DNA of 64,000 bases from Streptomyces sp. NBC_01264 (GCF_026340675.1 NZ_JAPEOX010000001.1:6510001-6574000); one strand, 5' to 3'; numbered from the stretch's first letter, positions 31,305 through 40,335 are shown. The notes: generated by a model not told the origin, from the letters alone. Numbers and translations are program-made.

Positions 31305-32501
31305 ATGTCCGGAACGAACAACACCACGTCAGTGATCGTCGCCGGGGCCCGCACGCCCATGGGGCGACTGCTCGGCTCGCTGAAGTCCTTCTCGGGTGCC
31401 GATCTCGGCGGCTTCGCCATCAAGTCCGCGCTGGAGCGGGCCGGGATCTCCGGTGACCAGGTCCAGTACGTGATCATGGGCCAGGTGCTCCAGGCCGGCG
31501 CGGGCCAGATCCCCGCCCGCCAGGCCGCCGTCAAGGCCGGGATCCCCATGAACGTGCCCGCGCTCACCATCAACAAGGTGTGCCTGTCGGGTCTCGACGC
31601 CATCGCCCTGGCGGACCAGCTCATCCGCGCCGGGGAGTTCGACATCGTGGTCGCGGGCGGTCAGGAGTCCATGACCAACGCCCCGCACCTGCTGCCGAAG
31701 TCCCGCGAGGGCTTCAAGTACGGCGCCGTCGAGATGCTCGACGCGATGGCCTACGACGGTCTCACCGACGCCTTCGAGGGCATTCCGATGGGTCTGTCCA
31801 CCGAGACGCACAACACCCGCCTGGGCATCGAGCGGGCCCCGCAGGACGCGTTCGCGGCCACCTCCCACCAGCGCGCCGCCGCCGCGCAGAAGAACGGCGT
31901 CTTCGAGGCCGAGATCACCCCGGTCGAGATCCCGCAGCGCAAGGGCGAGCCGGTGGTGTTCTCGCAGGACGAGGGCATCCGGCCCGAGACCACCGTCGAG
32001 TCCCTCGGCAAGCTGCGTCCGGCCTTCACCAAGGACGGCACCATCACGGCCGGCACCTCCTCGCAGATCTCGGACGGTGCGGCGGCCGTGGTCGTGATGA
32101 GCAAGGCCAAGGCCGAGGAACTGGGCCTGGAGTGGCTCGCCGAGATCTGCGCCCACGGCAATGTGGCGGGCCCGGACAACTCGCTCCAGTCGCAGCCCTC
32201 CAATGCGATCCTGCACGCGCTGAAGAAGGAGGGCCTCGGCGTCGAGGACCTCGACCTCATCGAGATCAACGAGGCCTTCGCGGCGGTCGCCGTGCAGTCG
32301 ATGAAGGACCTCGGAGTGACCCCGGAAAAGGTGAACGTCAACGGCGGCGCCATCGCCCTGGGTCACCCGATCGGCATGTCCGGCGCCCGCGTGGTGCTGC
32401 ACCTGGCGCTGGAGCTCAAGCGCCGCGGCGGCGGGGTCGGCGCGGCCGCCCTGTGCGGTGGCGGCGGGCAGGGCGACGCCCTGATCGTCCGCGTCCCGTA
32501 G
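31305..32501 (+). CDS. Acetyl-CoA acetyltransferase (thiolase)
   Basis: This biosynthetic or degradative thiolase condenses two acetyl-CoA to acetoacetyl-CoA or performs the reverse. The 398-residue protein has the nucleophilic Cys93 in [10 protein letters not shown], the catalytic His in [10 protein letters not shown] and the second Cys in [14 protein letters not shown] 31305 follows AAGGGG. meaB begins 72 bases downstream. It would complement the hydroxybutyryl-CoA dehydrogenase at 12779. Confidence 0.95.
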   Translation: MSGTNNTTSVIVAGARTPMGRLLGSLKSFSGADLGGFAIKSALERAGISGDQVQYVIMGQVLQAGAGQIPARQAAVKAGIPMNVPALTINKVCLSGLDAIALADQLIRAGEFDIVVAGGQESMTNAPHLLPKSREGFKYGAVEMLDAMAYDGLTDAFEGIPMGLSTETHNTRLGIERAPQDAFAATSHQRAAAAQKNGVFEAEITPVEIPQRKGEPVVFSQDEGIRPETTVESLGKLRPAFTKDGTITAGTSSQISDGAAAVVVMSKAKAEELGLEWLAEICAHGNVAGPDNSLQSQPSNAILHALKKEGLGVEDLDLIEINEAFAAVAVQSMKDLGVTPEKVNVNGGAIALGHPIGMSGARVVLHLALELKRRGGGVGAAALCGGGGQGDALIVRVP

Positions 32502-32573
32502 GGGAGGGGCGGCCGGCCGCCCGCACCCGTAGCCGTACCCGTATCCGTACGAGAACCGAGGAGCGCAGCACGT

Positions 32574-33569
32574 ATGACGGCGGTGGACGTCCCCCAGCTG
32601 GTGGCCCAGGCCCGTGAGGGCAGGCCGCGAGCGGTCGCCCGGCTGATCTCGCTGGTCGAGGGGGCGTCCCCGCAGCTGCGCGAGGTGATGGCGGCGCTGG
32701 CGCCGCTGACGGGCAACGCGTACGTGGTGGGCCTCACCGGCTCCCCGGGCGTCGGCAAGTCGACCACGACCTCGGCGCTGGTCTCCGCGTACCGGCAGGC
32801 GGGCAAGCGGGTCGGCGTCCTGGCCGTCGACCCGTCCTCGCCCTTCAGCGGGGGCGCGCTGCTCGGCGACCGGGTGCGGATGTCGGACCACGCCTCCGAC
32901 CCGGGGGTGTACATCCGCTCCATGGCCACCCGCGGCCACCTGGGCGGGCTCGCTTGGGCCGCCCCGCAGGCGATCCGGGTGCTGGACGCGGCCGGCTGCG
33001 AGGTGATCCTGGTCGAGACCGTCGGGGTCGGGCAGTCGGAGGTGGAGATCGCGGCGCAGGCGGACACCTCGGTGGTGCTGCTGGCCCCCGGGATGGGCGA
33101 CGGGATCCAGGCCGCGAAGGCGGGCATCCTGGAGATCGGTGACGTCTACGTGGTGAACAAGGCCGACCGGGACGGCGCGGACGCCACCGCCCGGGAGCTG
33201 AACCACATGCTGAGCCTGGGGGAGTCCCGGGGCAAGGGCGACTGGCGCCCGCCGATCGTGAAGACGGTCGCGGCGCGCGGTACGGGCATCGACGAGCTGG
33301 TCGAGGCCTTGGAGAAGCACCGGGCGTGGATGGACGAGCGCGGGGTGCTGGCGCAGCGGCGTACGGCCCGGGCCGCCCGGGAAGTGGAGACCATCGCGAT
33401 CACCGCCCTGCGGGCCCGGCTGGCCGACGTGCGCGGCGACGCCCACCTGGAGGCGCTGGCCGCGCGGGTCGCGCGGGGCGAGCTGGATCCGTACGCGGCT
33501 TCGGACGCGCTGCTCGCGACCCTGACGGAAGCGGCGGAATCGGATGCGGAGCCCGCGGGCCGGTCATAG
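32574..33569 (+). CDS. meaB: Methylmalonyl-CoA mutase-associated GTPase MeaB
   Basis: MeaB is a G3E-family P-loop GTPase that gates cofactor loading and protects B12-dependent acyl-CoA mutases from inactivation. The 331-residue protein has the Walker A motif GLTGSPGVGKSTTTSAL, the switch region VDPSSPFSGGALLGDRVRM and VNKADRDGAD as the base-specificity motif. ATG 32574 follows GAGGAGCGCAGCACGT. It could serve both a methylmalonyl-CoA mutase elsewhere and the IcmA mutase encoded at 55742. Confidence 0.94.
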   Translation: MTAVDVPQLVAQAREGRPRAVARLISLVEGASPQLREVMAALAPLTGNAYVVGLTGSPGVGKSTTTSALVSAYRQAGKRVGVLAVDPSSPFSGGALLGDRVRMSDHASDPGVYIRSMATRGHLGGLAWAAPQAIRVLDAAGCEVILVETVGVGQSEVEIAAQADTSVVLLAPGMGDGIQAAKAGILEIGDVYVVNKADRDGADATARELNHMLSLGESRGKGDWRPPIVKTVAARGTGIDELVEALEKHRAWMDERGVLAQRRTARAAREVETIAITALRARLADVRGDAHLEALAARVARGELDPYAASDALLATLTEAAESDAEPAGRS

Positions 33570-33609
33570 ACTGGCGAACGCCCGGAATGCCCCGACGCAG
33601 GGAGGTTTC

Positions 33610-33684
33610 ATGGCGAAGCGCGGCAACAAGAAGCGAGCCCGCAAGAAGAAGAAGGCCAACCACGGAAAGCGTCCCAACGCCTGA
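33610..33684 (+). CDS. 24-residue basic protein, probable ribosomal protein bL37
   Basis: A perfect GGAGG lies 4 bases before the ATG, and the peptide is MAKRGNKKRARKKKKANHG followed by KRPNA. The MAKRG-x-KKR start, basic middle and ANHGKRPN end match, from memory, the 24-residue protein bL37 found in mycobacterial 50S cryo-EM structures. Such proteins are missed by most length cut-offs. It lies 40 bases after meaB and is followed by a strong bidirectional terminator. The identification is by pattern and has not been confirmed by alignment here. Confidence 0.75.
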   Translation: MAKRGNKKRARKKKKANHGKRPNA

Positions 33685-33700
33685 CCGTGAGCAGTGACCA

Positions 33701-33748
33701 CGCACGGAAGCCGCACCCCGTCCACGGGGTGCGGCTTCCGTACGTGCG
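33701..33748. terminator. Bidirectional terminator after bL37-like gene
   Basis: A perfect 16-bp stem, CGGAAGCCGCACCCCG / CGGGGTGCGGCTTCCG, has a 4-base loop TCCA. Flanking CGCACG/CGTGCG extends it. It lies between convergent genes. Confidence 0.88.
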
Positions 33749-33762
33749 GGCCGGGCGGGGTG

Positions 33763-34347
33763 CTAGCCGTTGTCGTTGCTGTCGTTCTCGTCGTTGTCGT
33801 TGTCGTTGTCCGAGTGGGAGACGGTGGCCTTGCCGGACGTGGGGTCCACGTGGACGTTCGTCGTGCTGTCGCCGGACTTGACCTCCACGTCCCAGTAGGT
33901 CGTGTTGTTGTCGCCATCGTCGTCCCACTGCACCGACCTGACCTGGCCGGGATGGGCCGCGACCGCGGCCTTCATGGCCTCCTGGGCGGTGACCTTCGCG
34001 GCGACCAGGGCGGCGTCCTCGTCCCTGTCGTCGCTGTCCTGGTTCGAGTGCCTGACGGTGACCGTGGCTCCGGTGACGAGCAGCTCCTTGTTGCTGCCGT
34101 CCTCGCCGATCACGTTCACGTGCCAGACCGAGCCGTTCTCGTCGCGGGACCCGAGGGACTCGATGACTCCGGGGTGCCTCTCGAGGGCCGCCGCGGCGGC
34201 CCCCTCGGCATCGTCCGCGGCGCGCAGCGGTGCGGAAAGGCTGCCGGTGGCCGCTTCGGCCGTGGACGCGGCGGCGGCCGCCACCGGTCCTGCGACCAGC
34301 AGGACCGCGGCGGCCGCGGCCGACGAGATGTACAGGGTGCGCTTCAT
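33763..34347 (-). CDS. Secreted PepSY-domain protein
   Basis: This is a 194-residue protein with a Sec signal peptide (KRTLYISSAAAAAVLLVAG..AAAAAS). Two PepSY-like repeats follow (ALERHPGVIESLGS..VWHVNVIGEDGS and AVAAHPGQVRSVQWDDDG..YWDVEVKSGD), with a repetitive acidic Asp/Asn-rich C-terminus. PepSY domains often inhibit peptidases or act in metal or redox contexts; no partner is encoded alongside. The DN-rich tail is a low-complexity addition. Confidence 0.85.
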   Translation of the reverse strand: MKRTLYISSAAAAAVLLVAGPVAAAAASTAEAATGSLSAPLRAADDAEGAAAAALERHPGVIESLGSRDENGSVWHVNVIGEDGSNKELLVTGATVTVRHSNQDSDDRDEDAALVAAKVTAQEAMKAAVAAHPGQVRSVQWDDDGDNNTTYWDVEVKSGDSTTNVHVDPTSGKATVSHSDNDNDNDENDSNDNG

Positions 34348-34468
34348 GGCGTGACCTCCTCAGGCCGGCCATGGCGCTTACGGTTGCTCGGCGGCGGCCG
34401 GCGAGCGAGCGTTACCACCCATTCTCCGGCCTGCGGCCGAGGACCGCCGCTCGGGGACCGGCCGGGGC

Positions 34469-34954
34469 TCAGGCCTTGCCGCGGCCCGCGCGCAGGTGGT
34501 CGGCGACCGGTCCCAGCGCGGCGCGCAGCGCGGCGAGGGCGTCCGGCGGGAGCAGGTCGATGAAGTGCCGGCGGACGGACGCCACGTGGTGCGGGGCGAC
34601 CTTGCGCATCGTCTCCATGCCCTCGGGCGTGAGGACGGCGTAGAGCCCGCGGCGGTCGGACTCGCAGTTCACGCGGCGGACCAGGCCCGCCGATTCCATG
34701 CGGGTGATCTGATGGGAGAGCCGGCTCTTGGACTGCAGCGTCGACGTCGCGAGGTCGCTCATCCGCATCCGGTGTTCCTCGGATTCGGAGAGGTTCACGA
34801 GGATCTCGTAGTCGTTGTTGGTGAGCCCGAACGGCTGGAGGTCCCTTTCCAGCTGGTGGGACAGCAGTCTGCTGACGTCCAGGTGGGTGCGCCAGGCGCA
34901 CTGCTCGGCGTCGGTCAGCCAGGGGGTGGCCGTCTCGGTCTCGATGGTCTCCAT
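34469..34954 (-). CDS. MarR-family transcriptional regulator
   Basis: This is a 161-residue winged-helix regulator with the family core LTNNDYEILVNLSESEEHRMRMSDLA and ESDRRGLYAVLTPEG (DxR wing motif). It is in the same orientation as the AIM24 genes that lie upstream of it and close to the PepSY gene. Its ligand and operator are not identified, and it has no Cys-based redox motif. Confidence 0.9.
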   Translation of the reverse strand: METIETETATPWLTDAEQCAWRTHLDVSRLLSHQLERDLQPFGLTNNDYEILVNLSESEEHRMRMSDLATSTLQSKSRLSHQITRMESAGLVRRVNCESDRRGLYAVLTPEGMETMRKVAPHHVASVRRHFIDLLPPDALAALRAALGPVADHLRAGRGKA

Positions 34955-35014
34955 GAAAGAACTCTACCTAAGAAGTTGAATTACGTACAAAAATGCGGCG
35001 AGGTGAGAGGTTTC

Positions 35015-35833
35015 CTACAGCCCGAAGCGCCTCTGGATGTCACCCAGCTGCCCCGGCATGCGCGGTACGCCGAGCTGCCCCAGCGGGCCCTGTCCCTGGC
35101 CGGGAACGCCCTGGGCCTGGCCCGTGGCCGCCCCGGGCCCCACGGCCCCGATCGCCTGCTCCGGCATCAGCATCTCCGAGGACTGGAGCAGAACCGTACC
35201 CGCGCCCACGAACTCGAACTGGTGCTCCTCGCCCGAGGAGCCCCCGATGCCCGTCAGCGAGCGCAGGCCGCCGATCACGCCCGACATGTACCCGTGGTCG
35301 TAGTGGTGGCAGGGCGAGGGGCAGTCCGCCCACCCCACCAGCGCCTGCGGGTCCACCCGCAGCGGCGGCTCCATGAACACCACCGGACCGCTGGAGGCCG
35401 CCACGAACTTCCCGGTCCCGATCAGGGTGAGGAAGCCGGGGACGATCGACTGCTTCAGCGCGAGGGAGGGCTGGTAGGCGAGCAGGTTCCCCGACCGGAT
35501 GGTCAGGTTGCCGTTGTCCAGGTCGTACGAGTTCACGTCGAAGGCCCGGTCGGCGAGCAGCATCTTGCCCTGGCCCTCGGCCACCACCCAGTCGCTCGCG
35601 TGCAGCGGCGAGTGGAAGCTGGTGCGCAGCAGCCGGTCGAACCGGCCGTGGCCGATGCCGTTGAACTCGATGCGCCCGTAGTAGGCGATCATCTTGCCCT
35701 TCTGCAGGAACCACTGGCTCCCCTTGAGCTCCACGCAGAAGGTGTAGGCGTTGACGTTGTCGTCCGACGGCAGGGTGTACGGGTCGAAGACCGTCGGTCC
35801 ACCCGGGCCGCCGGTCACGGGACCAAAGTTCAC
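35015..35833 (-). CDS. AIM24 family protein (third of three)
   Basis: This is a 272-residue AIM24/TIGR00266-like beta-roll protein with repeating G-K-M and short beta strands (KGKMIAYYGRIEF, GQGKMLLADRAF). The C-terminus is Gly/Gln/Pro-rich. Its start overlaps the preceding AIM24 gene stop by four bases. The family may be associated with membranes or stress; the function is unknown in Streptomyces. Confidence 0.88.
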   Translation of the reverse strand: MNFGPVTGGPGGPTVFDPYTLPSDDNVNAYTFCVELKGSQWFLQKGKMIAYYGRIEFNGIGHGRFDRLLRTSFHSPLHASDWVVAEGQGKMLLADRAFDVNSYDLDNGNLTIRSGNLLAYQPSLALKQSIVPGFLTLIGTGKFVAASSGPVVFMEPPLRVDPQALVGWADCPSPCHHYDHGYMSGVIGGLRSLTGIGGSSGEEHQFEFVGAGTVLLQSSEMLMPEQAIGAVGPGAATGQAQGVPGQGQGPLGQLGVPRMPGQLGDIQRRFGL

Positions 35834-36480
35834 AGCTTCTCCTCGGAGGCCTGTACGTACACCGCGCCCTGACCGGACAGCTCCAGCTGGAACGCCTCGC
35901 CCGAGCCGCGCCCGACCATGTCGCGCCAGCCCAGCGCCGTGGACAGCTTGTTGCGGACCTCGCCGTGATGGGCGACGTAGGCCTGCGGGTCCACGTGGAT
36001 CGGGCGGCTCGGGGTGATCGGCAGCTCGATGACCCCGCCGTGGGCCATCACCGCCACCGAGCCGTGGCCCTTGAGGGTGGTGGTGAACAGGCCCTGGCCG
36101 GTCACCTGGCCGCGCACCATGCCCATGACCCCGCCCTGCGCGCCCATGAACATCGTGCCCTGCTGGAGGGTGCCGTCGAAGGCGAGCAGCCGGTCGGACT
36201 CCACGTAGAGCGTCTCGCCGGTGAGGCTGATGACCTGGATGTGGTGGCCGCCGTGGCCGAACATCACGGTGCCGCTGCCCTCGACCTCCATCAGCGGGAC
36301 CTGCTCGTTCGCCACCCGGCGCCCGATCATGCCCATCACGCCGCCCTGGCCGCCGGTCAGGCTCGGGGTGAAGGAGACCTCGCCGCGGTACGCGAGCATC
36401 GCGCCGCGCTGGCTGTACATCTTCTGCCCCGGTACGACCTGGGCCTCGACCATCTTCGAGTTGATCTCGCGGAACGGCAT
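35830..36480 (-). CDS. AIM24 family protein (second of three)
   Basis: This is a 216-residue AIM24-like protein, MPFREINSKMVEAQVVPGQKMYSQRGAML..., with Gly-rich strand repeats such as GGVMGMIGRRV and GQGLFTTTLKGHGSV. ATG 36480 is adjoined by the stop of the upstream gene (TGATG). The frame extends upstream in sequence overlapping the first AIM24 gene, but that extension is a shadow. It is probably translated from one mRNA with its neighbours. Confidence 0.88.
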   Translation of the reverse strand: MPFREINSKMVEAQVVPGQKMYSQRGAMLAYRGEVSFTPSLTGGQGGVMGMIGRRVANEQVPLMEVEGSGTVMFGHGGHHIQVISLTGETLYVESDRLLAFDGTLQQGTMFMGAQGGVMGMVRGQVTGQGLFTTTLKGHGSVAVMAHGGVIELPITPSRPIHVDPQAYVAHHGEVRNKLSTALGWRDMVGRGSGEAFQLELSGQGAVYVQASEEKL

Positions 36481-37118
36481 CAGACGTCGCCCCCGATGGT
36501 GTTGCGCTCGCTGGGCTGCACGTACACCAGGCCCTCGCCCTCGAAGCGGATCTGGAACGCCTCGCCCGAGCCCTCGCCGATCAGCGTGCGGAAGGTCACG
36601 CCGGACTGGAAGGACTGCTGGAGGTTGCCGGTGTGCGCGATGTACGCGCCCGGGTCGACGGAGAGCGGGTACTGGGAGCTGACGCGCAGCACCACCGCCG
36701 GACCGTCGGAGGTGATCGCCGCCTGCCCGTTGCCCTCGACGGTGGTGGTGAACAGGCCGTTGCCCGTGCTCGCACCGCGCAGGCCGGTGAAGGTGGTGCC
36801 GGTGCGCAGGCCGGCATCGGTGCACAGCAGGTTGCTGGACTCGACGTACAGCTTCTCGCCGCGCAGATTGACCAGATTGATCTCACTCGCCCGGTCGGCG
36901 AAGAAGCAGGTGCCGTGACCCTGCACTTCCATCACGGTCATCTGCTCGCCGGTGAGCCGCCGGGTCACCATTCCGCGGAGGCCTTCGCCGCCGCCGGTCA
37001 TCTTCTTGAAGGCCATCTGGCCGTCGTACGCGACCATGGCGCCGTTCTTCGCTTTCACGGCGTCCCCGGTCAGGTCGACGGCGAGCACCTTGCTGCCTTG
37101 GAGTCGGAACTGAGCCAC
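36480..37118 (-). CDS. AIM24 family protein (first of three)
   Basis: This is a 212-residue AIM24 protein. It begins MAQFRLQGSKVLAVDLTGDAVKAKNGAMVAYDG and has the same strand repeats (GLFTTTVEGNGQAAI; GSGEAFQIRFEGEGLVYVQPSE). It is the promoter-proximal member of the three-gene operon. It is divergent from the DUF3817 gene at 37322, leaving a 203-base GC-rich intergenic stretch. Confidence 0.88.
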   Translation of the reverse strand: MAQFRLQGSKVLAVDLTGDAVKAKNGAMVAYDGQMAFKKMTGGGEGLRGMVTRRLTGEQMTVMEVQGHGTCFFADRASEINLVNLRGEKLYVESSNLLCTDAGLRTGTTFTGLRGASTGNGLFTTTVEGNGQAAITSDGPAVVLRVSSQYPLSVDPGAYIAHTGNLQQSFQSGVTFRTLIGEGSGEAFQIRFEGEGLVYVQPSERNTIGGDV

Positions 37119-37321
37119 GGGAAGACGTTATCCGCAGTGGGCGGCACCGAACAGGGCCCGTTGGCCGATATACGTCACGGTCCGGCACGATCGGGCACGG
37201 TCCGGCTCGGTCCGGTCGGGGTCCCGGCCCGGTCCGCCGGGACCCCGGGCCCCGCGCCAAGATCGCCCGGGGCGGCTGAGACACTGGGACGGACCCCCGG
37301 CATCCATCCCGAAGGTTCCAC

Positions 37322-37666
37322 GTGGACATCAAGACCGCTTCCGCCCTGCACCGGCTGCGCCTCATCTCCGTACCGGAGGCGCTCTCGTTCCCGGCGCTGC
37401 TGCTCTTCGGCTCGGTGCTGAGCCGGATCTCGGACATCGACTACCTGATGATGCCGCTCGGCGTCATCCACGGGATCCTGTTCGTCATCTACGGCGTCTT
37501 CCTGCTGGACGTCTGGTTCAAGGCGAAGTGGCCCCTGAAGAAGGTCGCGCTGTTCTTCCTGCTGGCGCTGGTCCCCTTCGGCGGGCTCTACGGCGACCGC
37601 CTGCTCAAGCGCGACGAGACGGCCGGCGTGCTCGCCGCCCGCGCCCGTGAGGCGGCCCGCGCATGA
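37322..37666 (+). CDS. DUF3817 family membrane protein
   Basis: This is a 114-residue protein with three membrane segments (about 19-37, 44-64, 73-90), a basic loop (KAKWPLKK) and a charged C-terminus. Its GTG start is at 37322. The stop overlaps the next gene start by four bases (ATGA), pairing it with the thiamine-binding-protein gene that the element interrupts. A second DUF3817 gene lies at 55243. Confidence 0.85.
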   Translation: MDIKTASALHRLRLISVPEALSFPALLLFGSVLSRISDIDYLMMPLGVIHGILFVIYGVFLLDVWFKAKWPLKKVALFFLLALVPFGGLYGDRLLKRDETAGVLAARAREAARA

Positions 37667-37815
37667 TGATCGCGTTCTCGGTGACCCCGCTGGGCGTCGG
37701 CGAAGAGGTGGGCGAGTACGTGGCGGACGCGGTCCGCGTCGTCCGCGCGTCGGGGCTCCCGAACCACACGGACGCCATGTTCACCACCATCGAGGGCGAA
37801 AGAGTACAGCTCTGA
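37663..37815 (+). pseudogene. MTH1187-family thiamine-binding protein gene, 5' half (interrupted)
   Basis: The ATG at 37663 overlaps the DUF3817 stop. The first 46 residues, [20 protein letters not shown]...[13 protein letters not shown], are the N-terminal half of a MTH1187/YkoF-like thiamine-binding protein. Four foreign residues (RVQL) and a stop follow, because a mobile element is inserted at the GEGE codons. The other half ([12 protein letters not shown]...) begins at about 44047. An intact protein would be about 100 residues with a ferredoxin-like fold. The truncated product is probably non-functional. Confidence 0.9.
37790..37805. other. Left attachment junction (attL)
   Basis: Host sequence reads to ATCGAGGGCGA, then changes to element sequence AAGAGTACAGC. 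The candidate crossover is the GA dinucleotide at 37798-37799, or the GG at 37795-37796. The exact core cannot be fixed without the empty site. Confidence 0.7.
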
Positions 37816-37918
37816 GGTCATGACGGAAGCCCCGGCCAGCACAGGGGGAGAGTGCCGACCGGGGCAAGCCCGACCACGCCGAACTGTCCTGCTCGCCGTC
37901 GCTCGGCGGGGCGGGAGC

Positions 37919-38299
37919 CTAGTACCTGCGATAGACGCGGATGGTCCGCTCAGCGACGCACACGGCCCCGTTGCGGAGGATCATCGTTCGGGTTGCTCCG
38001 GCCCGGTAGCGGAGATCGGCAATCGGGATCAGGTGCCCACCGGCTAAGACGTGATCACCGACTTTGAGTTCATGCGGCGGACAGTCCACGGGGGCCGTAC
38101 CCGGCGGGATGCGGACCGGGGGCTTCTCCCGTGGCGCGCGCCGTCTAAGGGGCACACAGCATGCTGTACGGGCGATCCACTGAAACCCTCCCGAGTCCAT
38201 CAGCCGCACCACTGTGGGGGCCGGGTAGAGCTTGACGATCTCGCCCCGGCTCTGCTGCTGCCGGTCGAACACCTTCTCACCCAGCTTGAAGCCGGTCAC
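37919..38299 (-). CDS. Hypothetical protein of the integrated element
   Basis: This is a 126-residue basic protein. It begins with a beta-rich KOW/SH3-like segment (FKLGEKVFDRQQQSRGEIVKLYPAP, then RLMDSGGFQWIAR) and has a second similar segment (ELKVGDHVLAGGHLIPIADL). The GTG start at 38299 overlaps the next gene's stop by four bases. No family assigned. It is the last gene before the left junction. Confidence 0.65.
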   Translation of the reverse strand: MTGFKLGEKVFDRQQQSRGEIVKLYPAPTVVRLMDSGGFQWIARTACCVPLRRRAPREKPPVRIPPGTAPVDCPPHELKVGDHVLAGGHLIPIADLRYRAGATRTMILRNGAVCVAERTIRVYRRY

Positions 38300-38508
38300 C
38301 GGGTCCGCCTCCGCTTGAGCCCCTGCGGGTCGGCACAGTCGATATGGCGGTACACCACCACGTCCGGCCCGTCAGGCTTCTCAAGGCTCCCCCGTCGGCA
38401 ACGTTCAAGCGTCTTGATCGGCCTCATGCAGGCGGGGCACATCTCACCCGCCGGAGCGAAGGTCTCGTATTCGAACCGGGTTGCGTCGGTCTCGCTGCTG
38501 GTCGGCAT
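38296..38508 (-). CDS. Small zinc-ribbon-like protein of the element
   Basis: This is a 70-residue protein starting MPTSSETDATRFEYETFAPAG. It has CPAC and a later H-x2-C pair (YRHIDCAD), a possible zinc-binding pattern, and a basic RRRTR end. ATG 38508 follows GAAGGG by 7 bases. The longer open frame begins upstream but lacks a good site. The function is unknown. Confidence 0.65.
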   Translation of the reverse strand: MPTSSETDATRFEYETFAPAGEMCPACMRPIKTLERCRRGSLEKPDGPDVVVYRHIDCADPQGLKRRRTR

Positions 38509-38598
38509 CGCTGCGCCCTTCGGTCGTCTGCCCGTGCCGGAGATCGTCCCGCCAGTCAGCGCGAGCACACAGGGACGCAACGTCCTACTTTTCCGCCC

Positions 38599-39810
38599 TT
38601 AGGCGACCCCCAGGAACGTCGCCAGTTTCCGCAGCCCCGGGGGCCTTGCCGAGCCTGCCCAGAGATCAGACACGATCGCTACGGCCAAGGTGTGGTGCCG
38701 CATCCACCCTGGGGCCACCTGCCGCAACTTCTCAAGCGCCTTCACGGCTCCGGCTGCGTCCCCGATGTCGGTGTGCGCACGGGCTACGTCCAGCAGAAGC
38801 CACGTCCGCCACGACGGGGGAGTGTCCGGGCTGAGCCGCATTCCCTTGGCCAGGGAAAGGGCTTCCTCCGGCCGTTCGTGCTGGACGGCCAGGCGAACCC
38901 GCTCGATACGCACTGACGACCGGCTGAACACGGACACCAGTTTGCCGTCAACGGGAGGCGGGAGCGTCGCCAGACGGCCGGCTGCCTTCTCGGCCGTCAC
39001 CATCATGTCGTTGGCGGTCTCGTAGTCGTCGCTGCGGGCGTACGACGTAGCCGCAGACATCAGCAGGCCGCCCCACACGCGGACACCCTCCGACGTGCCC
39101 GTGTGCTCCCGCTCCACCCCGTCCGCAGCGTGTACGGCCAGACTTCGGGCATCGTCCAGCCGGGCCTGGCGCTGGTAGGCCCACGCCACGGAGTTGGAGA
39201 CCATCGGCGCTAGCAATGGGTCCGACGAATCCCCGGCGGCAGCGTAGGCACGCTCCAGTGCGGACAGTGCCAGGTCGGTCTTACCGAGCCGGATTGCGAG
39301 GTGCCCGCCGAGCTGGAGTGCCTTGCCCAGTGCTGCTTGACCGGCTGCGCGTTGTTCGGGATTTCCCACCGCAGCGAGTAGGCGCGCGTCAGCGATGATG
39401 CCCGGCAGAACGTCCATGAGCCGGCCGAACTCCGCCGAGTGGTACAGCGTCCACCCCTCCGCCAGTTCGGCCCGCAGAAGGGGCAGTGAGAGCTGTTCAA
39501 CCCCCGCTGGCTCAACAGGCGAAGCGAACAAGGGCGGCATGATCGCACGTCGCACGGCTACGAGCTGAGGCGGTTCGGCATCGCCGCTGGACGGTACGCC
39601 GGGCGGATCCCCCAGCAGGCCCGTCAGCTCCACACCGAGCCCCTTGGCGAGTGAATGCAGCGTGGGTAGGCGGGCGCTGTGCTTCCGGTGCTGCTCAAGT
39701 TTCCGGATCACGTCCACGGACACGCCGGAACGCTCGGCAAGCCCCTCTTGAGTGAGGTCAGCGAGTCGGCGCAGTCTGGCCATGCGGTCGCCCAGGTGCT
39801 CAGTAGCCAT
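38599..39810 (-). CDS. XRE-family regulator with TPR-like helical region
   Basis: This is a 403-residue protein with an N-terminal Cro/C1 helix-turn-helix (MARLRRLADLTQEGLAERS then GVSVDVIRKLEQH) and a long alpha-helical C-terminal region with TPR-like repeats (ALSALERAYAAAGDS, AVKALEKLRQVAP). Proteins of this size and architecture are common Streptomyces regulators and occur on mobile elements. It may control excision or maintenance of the element. It has its own upstream intergenic region. Confidence 0.85.
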   Translation of the reverse strand: MATEHLGDRMARLRRLADLTQEGLAERSGVSVDVIRKLEQHRKHSARLPTLHSLAKGLGVELTGLLGDPPGVPSSGDAEPPQLVAVRRAIMPPLFASPVEPAGVEQLSLPLLRAELAEGWTLYHSAEFGRLMDVLPGIIADARLLAAVGNPEQRAAGQAALGKALQLGGHLAIRLGKTDLALSALERAYAAAGDSSDPLLAPMVSNSVAWAYQRQARLDDARSLAVHAADGVEREHTGTSEGVRVWGGLLMSAATSYARSDDYETANDMMVTAEKAAGRLATLPPPVDGKLVSVFSRSSVRIERVRLAVQHERPEEALSLAKGMRLSPDTPPSWRTWLLLDVARAHTDIGDAAGAVKALEKLRQVAPGWMRHHTLAVAIVSDLWAGSARPPGLRKLATFLGVA

Positions 39811-40137
39811 GAATCAGAAGCTACGCCCGAGTGGTGCGTCTGTGTGATCGACGCCAAAACCCGTACAGGGAGCGGCCCGCCATCACGTTGCGGTCCCTGA
39901 TCTGCCCCTTACGGACCCCCTCCCCACCCCTTAACAGGGTCGTTCTCGGGTGCCTTGCGGGGCATTCCCACTGATCAAGTGGCCAATGGCACCGGGGAAA
40001 AGGGCTTGCACCTAGCGCGCGCATCCCGAGCTTGGGCCGGGATCGCCGGAGGGCACTTCGGCTGAACTTTGAAGGCACCCTCCTCTCGGTGGCCTCAACG
40101 CCTTGTTTCGGCCCCGGGTTCCGGCCAGCCGCCGGCC
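39811..40137. other. Intergenic region upstream of the XRE gene (327 bases)
   Basis: I see no convincing gene here. It probably holds the promoter of the XRE gene (transcribed leftward) and the 3' end region of the zinc-ribbon gene. No clear inverted repeat was noted. Confidence 0.4.
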
Positions 40138-40335
40138 CTAACCTCTGCCGCCTCGGGCCTGGCGGTCCAGGAACTCGATCACTCGCGTTTCCGAACGTAG
40201 AAGTCGCTCTCGCTGCTCAGGAGGGAGAGAAGCCAGTAGGTCGACCAGGACTCGCTTTCGGGTGACGTACACCATGTTGCCGGAGTAGATCCGGCAGCTA
40301 GAACACCAGGTGAGTCCGATGCAGCGCTCGAACAT
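40138..40335 (-). CDS. Zinc-ribbon protein, N-terminus uncertain or decayed
   Basis: From the ATG at 40335 the product is 65 residues (MFERCIGLTWCSSCRIYSG, then RKRVLVDLLASLPPEQRERLLRSE). Protein-like sequence continues upstream in the same frame to about 40473 (SWDTIPDGDRRVCAACRTPVC..FHPPESS), giving CAAC and CSSC pairs that would make a full zinc ribbon. It lacks any ATG, GTG or TTG before the in-frame TGA at 40474-40476. Either the start codon has been lost or a truncated form is made. Similar short actinomycete proteins begin near the SWDT motif, as far as I recall. Confidence 0.6.
   Translation of the reverse strand: MFERCIGLTWCSSCRIYSGNMVYVTRKRVLVDLLASLPPEQRERLLRSETRVIEFLDRQARGGRG

Noticed and set aside
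37820..38047. Small plus-strand open frame at the left end of the element
   Set aside because: Its translation is not protein-like and it overlaps a better-supported minus-strand gene.
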